Numbered from the stretch's first letter, positions 43,894 through 52,552 are shown. The stretch: 64,000 nucleotides of DNA from Candidatus Salinicoccus stercoripullorum (GCA_019113295.1 DXHR01000018.1:1-64000), one strand, 5' to 3'. Made by a program: numbers and translations. Notes: generated by a model from the sequence alone, not told the origin.

Positions 43894-44060
43894 AAAAACG
43901 GAGGCCGCCAAACGACAATGCCGGCCGCGGTAACAAAAACGGCGGCCGCCAAACGACAATGCCGGCCACGGTAACAAAAACGGAGGCCGCCAGACGGCAA
44001 TGCCGGCCGCGGTAACAAAAACGGAGGCCGCCAGACGACAATGCCGGCCGCCGCAGTTTA
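43894..44060. repeat. 41-bp hairpin array without adjacent NERD gene
   Basis: AAAAACGGNGGCCGCC recurs at 43894, 43935, 43976 and 44017, an exact 41-bp period, about four units. GCGGCC and GGCCGC within each unit pair. It lies between the preceding terminator and the end of the convergent M23 peptidase gene. Confidence 0.93.
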
Positions 44061-44063
44061 TCC

Positions 44064-44888
44064 TCACAGGGCTTTTTGCGTCTTCTCTCTGCCGCCACTG
44101 GTGTCAAGTCCTGTTACGGCACCCCACAGTCTCCCCCGGGCGGCGGCGGTCTGGAAGGCGGCGCCGTCTTCTTTCCTCCCGGCTGCGATGAAGCGACTGG
44201 CACCGCCGTACGCAATCCGGAGCCACCAGTGGCCGTCGTTGTAATATAATTTGTCGAAGCTGAAAACTGTACCGGCCGCGGCCACGCCTTCGACTTTCGC
44301 CGTCAGAGATGGGAAGATCCGCTTCTTTATTCTGGCTGCTGTACGGAATTTCCCCCGCCACAGCCAGGCCTCCTCATAACTGGTCTTCCGTTCAAGCGGC
44401 CCTCCCCCGACGTCTATCCCGAGCGGGTTGATGCCGGTGCAGACGAATGCCTGCTCGCCCGGGATATAGCCGTATCTCTGAAACTGGATATGGAGGTGGG
44501 ATGCCATCTGCACGTTGTCATAGTTGGTGTTGGACTGGTATCCCACCGTGTCACCCTGCCGCACGCGCCGGCCGACCGCGACCGGCAGGTTTCTTGCGAG
44601 GTGCCCGTAGATCACCTGGATGCCGAGCGTCTTATTGGCCACGACGACCGTGCCGCCGAAATTGCCGTATGCATTCGTCCCCGCCACCACCTCGCCGTCA
44701 CATACCGACGGCACCGGCGCAAGATGCTGTTTCGCCAGGTCATACGCCCGGTGATAGCCGCCGCAGTATGTGTCGTAATTGTAACCGCCGACCGTGTAAT
44801 CCCGCTTCCCCCATATGCCGCTTCTGTACTTCGTCGGGTCCGATGTCACACGGAACCCCTGCCTCTTCAAATATTCTATTGGATTCAA
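44064..44888 (-). CDS. M23 metallopeptidase with SH3-like C-terminus, endolysin-like
   Basis: 274 residues from a TTG start at 44888 behind GGGAGGG. Residues ~40-165 are a LytM/lysostaphin-type M23 domain with zinc ligands in GGYHRAYDLA and SHLHIQF, plus VIYGHLARNLPVAVGRRVRQ. The C-terminal ~85 residues (TVFSFDKLYYNDGHWWLRIA) resemble a bacterial SH3 wall-binding domain. There is no signal peptide, which is usual for phage endolysins and unusual for secreted autolysins. No holin or phage gene is nearby; it may be a domesticated prophage lysin or bacteriocin-like enzyme. It should cut cross-bridge peptides. Confidence 0.8.
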   Translation of the reverse strand: MNPIEYLKRQGFRVTSDPTKYRSGIWGKRDYTVGGYNYDTYCGGYHRAYDLAKQHLAPVPSVCDGEVVAGTNAYGNFGGTVVVANKTLGIQVIYGHLARNLPVAVGRRVRQGDTVGYQSNTNYDNVQMASHLHIQFQRYGYIPGEQAFVCTGINPLGIDVGGGPLERKTSYEEAWLWRGKFRTAARIKKRIFPSLTAKVEGVAAAGTVFSFDKLYYNDGHWWLRIAYGGASRFIAAGRKEDGAAFQTAAARGRLWGAVTGLDTSGGREKTQKAL

Positions 44889-44950
44889 AACGATCCCTCC
44901 CGTAAATTATGGTCCATCTGATATATCGGAAGAGATACCGGAAAAAGTCA

Positions 44951-45000
44951 TTGACCAGTGTGGTCAAGCGCGTTACAATGCAATTGACCAGAGTGGTCAA
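44951..45000 (+). promoter_or_regulatory. Promoter with paired TetR operators
   Basis: Two palindromes, TTGACCA-GTG-TGGTCAA (44951-44967) and TTGACCA-GAG-TGGTCAA (44984-45000), with centres 33 bp apart. The first starts at the -35 (TTGACC, 44951) of a promoter whose -10 is TACAAT after 17 bp; the second lies over the expected start point. This is a textbook layout for autorepression by the TetR protein encoded 17 bp downstream. Confidence 0.85.
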
Positions 45001-45017
45001 TACACAACGGAGGTGCC

Positions 45018-45650
45018 ATGATGAAAGAAGCTTTCATCTCCCTGGATGAAAACCGCCAATATGAAATACTGGCCGCGGCGATGGACGAGTTTGCCGAACA
45101 CGGCTTCAAACGGGCGTCGACGAACCGCATCGTAAAGAGTGCCGGCATGAGCAAGGGGATGCTCTACTACTATTTCGAAAATAAACAGTCCCTTTTCGAT
45201 GATGCACTGGATTTTGCGCTCGTTCACATCGAAAAACATATGCTTGTTGACATCGCCTCAGAGAAGGAAGGTTTCATCGAGCGGTGCGCCAGACTGTCAC
45301 ACATCAAATACAGATATTTCATGGCGCACCCTGAAATCTCCAGGTTCATCACGTCGGTCTTCTTTTCCCATGACCTGAACGAAGAGCAGAAAATGCGCAA
45401 TGAGAAATTCATTGAGCAACGGGAGAAAATATTGTTCGATAACCTGGATCTTACACGCTTCCGGGATGATATCGACGACGGCACTGCCATTAAACTCATC
45501 TTCTGGACAATCGACGGGTACACCCGTGAAATGGAGCATCTGATGAAGACTGAAGGGATGGACTTCAACCATTTCGACGCATACTTTGACGAATTCGACC
45601 ACTATCTCGGGGCCATGCGCAAACTTTATTACAAGGAGGAATACCAATGA
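45018..45650 (+). CDS. TetR/AcrR family regulator of ABC exporter operon
   Basis: 210 residues. The N-terminal helix-turn-helix is typical: QYEILAAAMDEFAEHGFKRA, then STNRIVKSAGMSKGMLYYYF. The C-terminal ligand domain is unassigned. The stop overlaps the ABC ATPase ATG (ATGA). GGAGGTG precedes the start. It should repress its own operon through the two palindromes directly upstream and be released by a toxic substrate of the exporter. Confidence 0.92.
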   Translation: MMKEAFISLDENRQYEILAAAMDEFAEHGFKRASTNRIVKSAGMSKGMLYYYFENKQSLFDDALDFALVHIEKHMLVDIASEKEGFIERCARLSHIKYRYFMAHPEISRFITSVFFSHDLNEEQKMRNEKFIEQREKILFDNLDLTRFRDDIDDGTAIKLIFWTIDGYTREMEHLMKTEGMDFNHFDAYFDEFDHYLGAMRKLYYKEEYQ

Positions 45651-46537
45651 GCGTAATCGAACTGAAAGGCATGACCAAGACTTTCGGCAAAACCGTAGCT
45701 GCGAAGGATGTATCTTTCAGCATTGAAAAAGGGGAGATCTTCGGTTTCATCGGACCGAACGGGGCCGGAAAATCGACGACCATACGCATGATCATCGGGG
45801 CATTGACGCCCGATTCCGGCGAAATCCTCATGGACGGACAGCCGGTCACAGAGGACCCGCACTACAAGGATAAACTCACCTATGTACCGGGCGACGTCAA
45901 TCTGTGGGGCAACCTTACAGGGGATGAAGTGATCAATTTTTTCATGAAGACACGGGGGTACAGCGACAAGGAACGCAAAGCGGAACTGATTGAAAAGTTC
46001 AGACTGGATGCGAAAAAGAAATGTAAGACGTACTCCAAAGGGAACCGCCAGAAAGTCGCCCTCATCAGCGCATTCCTCTCGAATGCGGAACTGCTGATCT
46101 TCGATGAACCGACGACAGGTCTCGATCCGCTCATGGAGCGTTCCTTCCACGAGGAAGTCATCCGGGCGCGCGACGAAGGGAAAAGCATCCTCCTGTCGAG
46201 CCATATTCTGTCCGAAGTGGAGAAGCTCGCCGACCGCCTGGCCATCATCCGTGAAGGGGAAATCATCGAAACCGGCCGTCTCAAAGAGCTGCGGCATATC
46301 ACACGGATCGAATATGTCGTGCAGGCAAAAGGCGACCTGGAGCTGCTGAAAGACCTCCCCTACGTCCATGATTTCGATGAAAGGGAAGAAAATACCCATT
46401 TGCGCGTGGACAACGACAAGGCGGCAGAATTCCTCGAGGCGCTCCATCCGATCGGACCGACACACCTCGAGACACTGCCGCCGCGCCTTGAGGATATATT
46501 CATGCGCTACTATGAAGGCCGGAGTGATGAATCATGA
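45647..46537 (+). CDS. ABC exporter ATP-binding protein
   Basis: 296 residues: Walker A GPNGAGKSTT, signature TYSKGNRQKVALIS, Walker B ELLIFDEPTTGLDP and switch SSHILSEVEKLADR. The C-terminal extension (RHITRIEYVVQAKGDLELLK) resembles drug-exporter ATPases of the BcrA/YhfQ type. It is translationally coupled to TetR (upstream) and the permease (downstream) by 4-bp overlaps. Confidence 0.93.
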   Translation: MSVIELKGMTKTFGKTVAAKDVSFSIEKGEIFGFIGPNGAGKSTTIRMIIGALTPDSGEILMDGQPVTEDPHYKDKLTYVPGDVNLWGNLTGDEVINFFMKTRGYSDKERKAELIEKFRLDAKKKCKTYSKGNRQKVALISAFLSNAELLIFDEPTTGLDPLMERSFHEEVIRARDEGKSILLSSHILSEVEKLADRLAIIREGEIIETGRLKELRHITRIEYVVQAKGDLELLKDLPYVHDFDEREENTHLRVDNDKAAEFLEALHPIGPTHLETLPPRLEDIFMRYYEGRSDES

Positions 46538-48099
46538 CACATTTTCTTACAATTGTGCTGCGCGATGTCCGCTTCCGCATACTCATGTGGATCGTCGGCA
46601 TCTCGGCACTGACACTCGTCGTCCCGCCCGCTTTCGAAGGGCTCTACAGTGACCCGGCTGAACGTGAGCTGCTGAAGGAGACACTCAGCAACCCGGCAAT
46701 GGTTGCGATCGTCGGTCCGGTGCCGGAAAGTACCTACACCATCGCTGTCATGTTCGCCCATGAGATGATCGTATTCATGGCGGTCGTCCACGGCCTCTTC
46801 GGCATCATGATCGCAAACGCCGTAAGCCGGAAGATGGAGGACAACGGACTGCTGGAATATGTGAGCAGCACAGGCATCACACGCGGGAACATCTTCCGGG
46901 CACAGCTTCTGATCGGCTTCATAATGAACATCACGCTTGGTGCAGTCATCTTCGCAGGGCTCAGTGTAATGAACATCGAATCCTTCGGGACCGGGGGCAA
47001 TCTTCTCTATGCGCTCGGCACCACTTTGTTCGGCATACTGTTCTACACCTTCACCCTTGTGCTCGCACAGCTGCTGCCCTCGTCCGACTGGTCATTCGGC
47101 GCCGCCCTGTCGATCCTGCTGCTCCTGTATGCCGGGCGGGCGGTGACGGATGTGATCAACACAGACTATTCGGCAGCGTTCCCGTACCACTGGCTGTCCC
47201 GCATGGAACCTTTCGGCACGAATGACTACATGTGGCTGCTGCCATTTGCGGTCATACTGCTGTTCATTTGGCTTGCATGGGCGCTGTTTTCGAAACGTGA
47301 TCTTGATGATGCCTATATCGCACTCGATTTCAAAAGGAAGACACGCCGTATCGGCACCTATCCCCGTCTTCAGCTGACCGGCATGAAAGTGCTGATCATC
47401 AGCTGGCTTGCCGGCATGCTGATGATCGGGCTGTCCTACGGGGCAATCTTCGGGGACCTGGATACGTTCATCGGTGAAAACGAACTGCTGGCACAGGCAA
47501 TGGAGGATGCGTCCGGCACAGATCCGATCCTCCAGTTCATCAGCACTTTGATGATGATCACCGTAATCGTCGGTGTCATCCCCGCACTGATGGTATCTGC
47601 ACGCATACTGCGCGAAGAGAAATCAGGACGTCTGGAAATGCTCGCAAGCGCCGATATCAGCCGCATCTCCATGCTCATCACCCATGGAGTGCTCGGAGCC
47701 GTCACCGGCGCCCTTGGACTGGCCTTCTCCGTATTCGGCATGTACGGGGCGAGCATCGGCGTGGAGGGCATCGGCCTGACTCTCGGCGACTATATGCTGA
47801 CCGCCCTGAACTACACGCCCGCCGTCATCTTTTTTGCCGGACTGTCAATGCTCCTGATCGGCATATCCAGGAAACTGCATACGCTGATCTGGATCTATTT
47901 CATCTATGCATTCTTCGTCAACTACCTCGGACTCGTCATCGGGCTCGACGATGAGTGGCGAATGGCCACCCCGTTCCATTATCTCGCCGAAATGCCGGCT
48001 GAGGAAATAGACTGGACGGCATGGACCATTATCACCCTGATCGGCGCCGCACTCGGCGTCACCGGCGCCCTTCTATTCAGAAAAAGGGATATCGGCTGA
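46534..48099 (+). CDS. ABC exporter permease (12 TM, drug-exporter type)
   Basis: 521 residues with about twelve membrane helices in two halves, like the TetR-linked permeases annotated as exporters of polyketide antibiotics. Recognisable parts are MIVFMAVVHGLFGIMIANAV, SRKMEDNGLLEYVSSTGITR and, in the second half, EEKSGRLEMLASADISRISM, where each E-x-G-x-x-E/L motif marks the cytoplasmic coupling loop. It completes the TetR-ABC operon and ends at a strong terminator. The substrate is unknown. Confidence 0.88.
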   Translation: MTHFLTIVLRDVRFRILMWIVGISALTLVVPPAFEGLYSDPAERELLKETLSNPAMVAIVGPVPESTYTIAVMFAHEMIVFMAVVHGLFGIMIANAVSRKMEDNGLLEYVSSTGITRGNIFRAQLLIGFIMNITLGAVIFAGLSVMNIESFGTGGNLLYALGTTLFGILFYTFTLVLAQLLPSSDWSFGAALSILLLLYAGRAVTDVINTDYSAAFPYHWLSRMEPFGTNDYMWLLPFAVILLFIWLAWALFSKRDLDDAYIALDFKRKTRRIGTYPRLQLTGMKVLIISWLAGMLMIGLSYGAIFGDLDTFIGENELLAQAMEDASGTDPILQFISTLMMITVIVGVIPALMVSARILREEKSGRLEMLASADISRISMLITHGVLGAVTGALGLAFSVFGMYGASIGVEGIGLTLGDYMLTALNYTPAVIFFAGLSMLLIGISRKLHTLIWIYFIYAFFVNYLGLVIGLDDEWRMATPFHYLAEMPAEEIDWTAWTIITLIGAALGVTGALLFRKRDIG

Positions 48100-48102
48100 A
48101 TA

Positions 48103-48142
48103 AAAATTCCGCAGACCTTCATGCAGGCTGCGGAATTTTTCC
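48103..48142. terminator. Bidirectional terminator
   Basis: AAAAATTCCGCAG pairs with CTGCGGAATTTTT, serving the ABC permease (+) and the AI-2E family gene (-). Confidence 0.9.
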
Positions 48143-48144
48143 GG

Positions 48145-49248
48145 TTATTCGGAAGGGGGCTCCCCGGCTTCGGCAAACATCGTTTTTCCGATGTTGCTCC
48201 TGTATCTCCAGATGTTCTGGATGACCGTCTTGATGACGGCATATGTCGGAATGGCGATCAGCATGCCGATGAAGCCGGCGATGTTGCCGGCCGCAAGGAC
48301 GACCGTGATGACCGTGAGCGGGTGCAGTTTCAGTGTCTGCCCCATGACGTTCGGCGTGACGAGGTTGCTTTCGATCTGCTGCGCGATGAGTGTGATGAGC
48401 GATACCCACACAAACATGATCGGATCCTGGATGAGCGCAAGGAGTGCCGCCGGCAGGAATGCGACCCATGGTCCGATGAACGGGATGAGGTTCATGAACA
48501 ATGCGAAGATCGCGAGCAGCAGTGCATAATCGAGGCCGATGATTGCGTATCCGATGTAGAGGATGATGCACAGTATGAAACTCACAAGCATCTGCCCCTG
48601 GATGAATGCACGCAGTGTGCTGTCGATGTCACTCATCAGTTCGGAAAGGAACTGTTTGAATGTTCCCTTGAACGGTGAAGTCATTGCCGGAATGAATTTC
48701 TCATGGTCCTTCAGCAGGAAGAAGTAGAAGAACGGTATGAGGATCAGCGTAACCAGCACACTCACAGTACCCGACACGATCGTGATGGCATTGCCCAGCA
48801 GATTGGAAATCACCTGGGATCCCTGGTCAAGCGCGTCCTGGACATAGGACTGCGGATCGAACGGCAGCCTGTCCCGCTGGGAGAGCAGGAAGTTGAATAA
48901 TTCCTGGATTTCCCTCTGGATCATCGGCGCCCTTGATACGAGGTTCTGTACCTGGGTCGTCACCATCGGCACGATGATCATCGACAGGAGCGTGATGACG
49001 AGCAGTATGATGATGAAGATCGCAAGGATGCTTGTGACCCGGCCGGCTTTCCGTTTCTCCAGGAACCGCTGTATGGGCTCTGTAATATAGTAGAGCAGTC
49101 CGCCGATCAGAAGCGGGATGAATACTGTTGCTATGATTGTAAAGAACGGCTGGAAAATCACCTGCACCCTGATCACCAGCATGATGATCAGCAGGGTGAT
49201 GATGATTGCAACGCCGGTCTGGAACCAAACTTTTCTTGTCATGCGCAT
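48145..49248 (-). CDS. AI-2E family transporter (UPF0118/PerM)
   Basis: 367 residues with about eight membrane helices. Family features are FFTIIATVFIPLLIGGLLYY, LLKDHEKFIPAMTSPFKGTF, ALLLAIFALFMNLIPFIGPW and NLVTPNVMGQTLKLHPLTVI. Members have been linked to Na+/H+ exchange or signal export; the true substrate is often unclear. The start may be ATG 49248 or the ATG 6 bp inside it, given GAAGGG just upstream. Confidence 0.9.
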   Translation of the reverse strand: MRMTRKVWFQTGVAIIITLLIIMLVIRVQVIFQPFFTIIATVFIPLLIGGLLYYITEPIQRFLEKRKAGRVTSILAIFIIILLVITLLSMIIVPMVTTQVQNLVSRAPMIQREIQELFNFLLSQRDRLPFDPQSYVQDALDQGSQVISNLLGNAITIVSGTVSVLVTLILIPFFYFFLLKDHEKFIPAMTSPFKGTFKQFLSELMSDIDSTLRAFIQGQMLVSFILCIILYIGYAIIGLDYALLLAIFALFMNLIPFIGPWVAFLPAALLALIQDPIMFVWVSLITLIAQQIESNLVTPNVMGQTLKLHPLTVITVVLAAGNIAGFIGMLIAIPTYAVIKTVIQNIWRYRSNIGKTMFAEAGEPPSE

Positions 49249-49454
49249 ATTTCCCTTCTCGTTCGATTTAAAGTTGATTACAGTGTACCATAAATTTTAT
49301 TTTTCCTTAAAGCATATACAGAATAAAAAACGCGCGGACGCATGAAAGCGCCCGCAGAAGAATGGTATCGTCTGGATATCCGGGTGGGCCGGAATGCCCG
49401 AAACAGGAAGACTGTCAGTATCCCGGCGAAGCGTTACGCAAACAATAAAAATTG

Positions 49455-49483
49455 TTTAACGATTACCCCCTTATTGGTAGAAT
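49455..49483 (+). promoter_or_regulatory. Candidate promoter of esterase gene
   Basis: TTTAAC (49455-49460), a 17-bp spacer and TAGAAT (49478-49483), just upstream of the GAGGGGG ribosome site. Confidence 0.45.
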
Positions 49484-49504
49484 TGCAATGAGGGGGTTTT
49501 ACTT

Positions 49505-50230
49505 ATGGATATGACACCAGGAAAAGTGCATACGATCGATTTCGAATCGGAGACACTGGGTGACACTTATGAAATACAATACTATCTTCCTAAAAATTTT
49601 TCCGATCTCTACAAGCACCATGTGGTGCTGACTTTCGATTCACAGGATTTCTTCAAGTACGGCCAGATCGAACGGCAGTATGAAAAACTGTGGGAGAAAG
49701 GCGAGGTCGAGCGCGCCATCATCGTCGGCGTGCCGTATCCGTCCGTCGAATGGCGGAACGATTATTTCAGCCCGAACGGCAGACATCACGATGCATTCGT
49801 ATCGTTCGTCTCACGCGAACTGATCCACTGGATCGACAACACCTTCCCGACACTTAAAGTCGGCACGTCACGCGTGCTGATGGGTGAATCCCTGGCGGGG
49901 AGCTTTGCGTTCTCGATCGCCGCAGCCTATCCGGCGACATTCTCGCAGGCAGCCGCCTTCAGTCCGTTTGTCGATGAGGACTTTATCGGCCGGTTCGAAT
50001 CACAGCCGATGCTCATGCATCTGGATCTGTATCACACGATCGGGCTCGGGGAGGACGACTTCACGACGATCTCCGGGGAGCAGGCCGATTTCCTGACACC
50101 GAACCGCAGGCTGAACGAATATCTGGAGGGCGAGCCTCTCGAATATGAGTACCGGGAACTCGACGGGGGCCACATCTGGAAGACATGGAAACCGGAACTC
50201 GACAGCATACTGAAACACTATCTGAATTAG
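49505..50230 (+). CDS. Esterase D-type alpha/beta hydrolase
   Basis: 241 residues of the esterase D/Fes-like family: YEIQYYLPKNFSDLYKHHVV, nucleophile elbow VLMGESLAGSFAFSIAAAYP (Ser in GESLAG), and HIWKTWKPEL supplying the catalytic His. There is no signal peptide. It lies 62 bp upstream of yjcG, an arrangement also seen in other Bacillales, where a yjcG-yjcH-like pair occurs. The natural ester is unknown. Confidence 0.85.
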   Translation: MDMTPGKVHTIDFESETLGDTYEIQYYLPKNFSDLYKHHVVLTFDSQDFFKYGQIERQYEKLWEKGEVERAIIVGVPYPSVEWRNDYFSPNGRHHDAFVSFVSRELIHWIDNTFPTLKVGTSRVLMGESLAGSFAFSIAAAYPATFSQAAAFSPFVDEDFIGRFESQPMLMHLDLYHTIGLGEDDFTTISGEQADFLTPNRRLNEYLEGEPLEYEYRELDGGHIWKTWKPELDSILKHYLN

Positions 50231-50292
50231 ATATTATGGATTTTTGCAAAAAGTCTGATATAATTGAATTAAAACACACGGGAGGAATCAAG

Positions 50293-50808
50293 ATGAATTT
50301 TGGGGTAGCAATGTTTCCATCCAAACAACTTCAGGACAAAGTGAACCAGTACAGAAAAAGATATGATGCACACTATGCACTCATCCCGCCGCACATCACG
50401 GTGAAAGAAAGCTTCGAGGCGGATGAGTCCGATAAAGAGAAAATCATTGAATATCTTAAAAATGTTGCCAAAAATCACAACCCTGTAGATATTGAAATCA
50501 AAAAAGTATCCAGCTTCGTTCCGAACTCTCAGGTAATCTACTTCAAAGTGGAGAAGAACGAACAGCTGTCAGCCATCCACGATGACCTCAACAAAGGGGA
50601 TTTCTATGGCGAAAACCAGCACCCGTTCGTGCCGCACTTCACCATCGCACAGGGACAGACGTCCCAGGAATATGAAGATATGTTCGGCCACCTGAGCATG
50701 ATCGGCATCGACCATTCGGAAACACTGAACAGGATCAGCCTCTGCTTCCAGCTCGAGAACGGGATGTGGGAAGTATTCGAGACATTCCGCCTCGGGACAG
50801 GCGAATGA
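50293..50808 (+). CDS. yjcG: YjcG-like 2H phosphoesterase/ligase family protein
   Basis: 171 residues with the two H-x-T/S-x motifs of the 2H superfamily, PPHITVKES and VPHFTIAQG, about 100 residues apart, matching YjcG in length. ATG 50293 follows GGAGGAATCAAG. 2H proteins act on cyclic phosphodiesters or RNA ends; YjcG's reaction is not established. Confidence 0.9.
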   Translation: MNFGVAMFPSKQLQDKVNQYRKRYDAHYALIPPHITVKESFEADESDKEKIIEYLKNVAKNHNPVDIEIKKVSSFVPNSQVIYFKVEKNEQLSAIHDDLNKGDFYGENQHPFVPHFTIAQGQTSQEYEDMFGHLSMIGIDHSETLNRISLCFQLENGMWEVFETFRLGTGE

Positions 50809-50826
50809 CTCCGATTCTTACTTGTG

Positions 50827-50863
50827 TTTAAAAACCCCTCCACGGTGTGGAGGGGTTTTTGCG
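50827..50863 (+). terminator. Terminator after yjcG
   Basis: AAAAACCCCTCCAC-GGT-GTGGAGGGGTTTTT, a strong symmetric stem. Confidence 0.92.
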
Positions 50864-50900
50864 CGGCGTGGAATGGAACGGTTGTTATATTTTGAAACGG

Positions 50901-51023
50901 CGGCCGGCAATACTGTTTGCCGGTCTCCGTTCGGGATACCGCGGCCGGCAACACCTTTTGATGGCCTCCGTTTGGGATACCGCGGCCGGCAACACTGTTT
51001 GACGGCCCCCGTTTCTAATAGAG
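50901..51023. repeat. 41-bp hairpin array at 3' side of NERD copy 4
   Basis: CGGCCGGCAA recurs at 50901, 50942 and 50983, an exact 41-bp period. GGCCGGCAA pairs with TTGCCGG-type sequence in the same unit. The units belong to the same subfamily as the array at 52146-52470 on the other side of the gene. Confidence 0.93.
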
Positions 51024-51026
51024 CTT

Positions 51027-52016
51027 CTACAGTTTAACTTTTTTGAATCTGATATCCGTCTCATATTTTGATGTATAGTTGTTATCCAGTAACAGTTTTT
51101 CCAACTCTGTGTTTTTTATCTTATAAGATGTGGATCTGCTGTCCCCACTCTTATGGCAATAGGTGTTCATCATGCGCCTTATCGTCCGCGGCTTAAGCGA
51201 ATCCATTAAAAAAGTGCCGATTTTTGAACTGGTCATCGGTTCATTCCAAAATATGAATGAATAATCCATCAATCCTCTGACAAACATTTTTTCAAGTGTT
51301 TCCTTACTGCCGCACGCTCTGCACACGGCATAGAATTTCCTCATCTCCAAACTGAAAGATCCACAGTTAAAACAATAATTCCCCAATCTGATTCTATTAA
51401 TATCGATTTCAGGCAATATCATTGGATCATCGATGAAAAATTCCTTTATTTGTTCCGACATTTCATAAGCCTGCGGCCCGGCGTACATTTTATTCAAATT
51501 TTTCATATAATGTCTCAAAGTGGACCTTTTTATAATATTCCTGTCATATCCGGGCGCAGCTTCCAGATTGAATTCCGGGTTCACAAAAATCACTTTGAAT
51601 TGCCTGCTGAAATTCTGTTGAAGAAGATAACGTAATTTCAACAGTTTATTACCGGTGCGCGAAGCCTGGGCAAGCGGATCAGCAGAAATTTGTACGTCTC
51701 TTATCATCCACCCATCATTATCAAACGAATAAAATCCACTGTAGTTTTTGATTTCATTGACTATCAATGAATTTTCAGTGATGATCAATGCATCAATCTG
51801 AAGCGTTGCATCCTCTATCTTCATCCATACATCCCTGTAGATCAACAGATTTTCATGCCCTGCCTCATCAAAAACACTGTCATATTCTCTCTCCCCTTCA
51901 TATCCTTTCCTCAAAACAGCTAACTTTCTTTCTTCTTCCTGGCTCAGCCTGCAACGTCGGTTCAATGCTTCGTAAAACTTCAATTCCTTCGGTTTCGTCC
52001 TGCTATTTAAAAACAT
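51027..52016 (-). CDS. NERD-domain nuclease-like protein with zinc ribbon, copy 4
   Basis: 329 residues. NERD core with D75, E88 and K90 (LQIDALIITENSLIVNEIKN), SADPLAQASRTGNKLLKLRY, zinc ribbon C215, C218, C232, C235 and a basic C-terminus (IRRMMNTYCHKSGDSRSTSY, IKNTELEKLLLDNNYTSKYE). Base composition is much more AT-rich than copies 1 and 2 and than its neighbours, which suggests separate or more recent arrival. 41-bp arrays of one subfamily flank it on both sides. Confidence 0.85.
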   Translation of the reverse strand: MFLNSRTKPKELKFYEALNRRCRLSQEEERKLAVLRKGYEGEREYDSVFDEAGHENLLIYRDVWMKIEDATLQIDALIITENSLIVNEIKNYSGFYSFDNDGWMIRDVQISADPLAQASRTGNKLLKLRYLLQQNFSRQFKVIFVNPEFNLEAAPGYDRNIIKRSTLRHYMKNLNKMYAGPQAYEMSEQIKEFFIDDPMILPEIDINRIRLGNYCFNCGSFSLEMRKFYAVCRACGSKETLEKMFVRGLMDYSFIFWNEPMTSSKIGTFLMDSLKPRTIRRMMNTYCHKSGDSRSTSYKIKNTELEKLLLDNNYTSKYETDIRFKKVKL

Positions 52017-52048
52017 GCATTATACCTCCTTAATAAAAAATCCTCTTA

Positions 52049-52080
52049 CTATATATATGTATAAAAACTGCCGATTTGAT
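52049..52080 (-). promoter_or_regulatory. NERD-family upstream block, copy 4
   Basis: Minus strand: ATCAAATCGGC, AGTTTTTATA, CATATATATAGT. The spacing is as in the other copies; a possible AAGGAGG ribosome site follows further downstream. Confidence 0.7.
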
Positions 52081-52145
52081 TTTTTATCAAGCAAATAATA
52101 ATGATGCTAAGTAACTTATTGTGTAAAAATACCATTTTAAATAAC

Positions 52146-52470
52146 GGAGGCCGGCAATTATGTTTGATGGTCTCCGTTCGGGATACCGCGGCCGGCAACA
52201 CCATTTGATGGCCCCCGTTCAGGATACCGCGGCCGGCAATACTGTTTGCCGGCCTCCGTTCGGGATACCGCGGCCGGCAACACCGTTTGACGGCCCCCGT
52301 TCGGGATGCCGCGGCCGGCAACACTGTTTGATGGTCTCCGTTCGGGATACCGCGGCCGGCAACACTGTTTGATGGTCTCCGTTCGGGATACCGCGGCCGG
52401 CAACACCGTTTGATGGCCCCCGTTCAGGATACCGCGGCCGGCAACACTGTTTGCCGGCCTCCGTACACCA
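52146..52470. repeat. 41-bp hairpin array at 5' side of NERD copy 4
   Basis: About eight units of exact 41-bp period, with CGGCCGGCAA at 52189, 52230 and every 41 bp after. In some units GGCCGGCAA and TTGCCGGCC pair perfectly over 9 bp; in others TTGATGGTC keeps partial pairing through G-T pairs. It ends just before the fabI terminator. Confidence 0.95.
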
Positions 52471-52495
52471 CCCCGCTCCGCCCGCCGCCCGGCAC

Positions 52496-52533
52496 AAAAA
52501 ACCCGGGCGCCTCCTAAAGGAGGGCCCGGGTCC
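52496..52533 (-). terminator. Terminator of fabI
   Basis: ACCCGGGCGCCTCCT and AGGAGGGCCCGGGT form the stem; the T-run is on the minus strand, after the fabI stop. Confidence 0.85.
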
Positions 52534-52552
52534 GGAAATTGACGTTCTGTAT

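Noticed and set aside
43704..44107. Overlapping ORFs of 95-104 codons across the array at 43894
   Set aside because: Products of array sequence, antisense to two better-supported genes.
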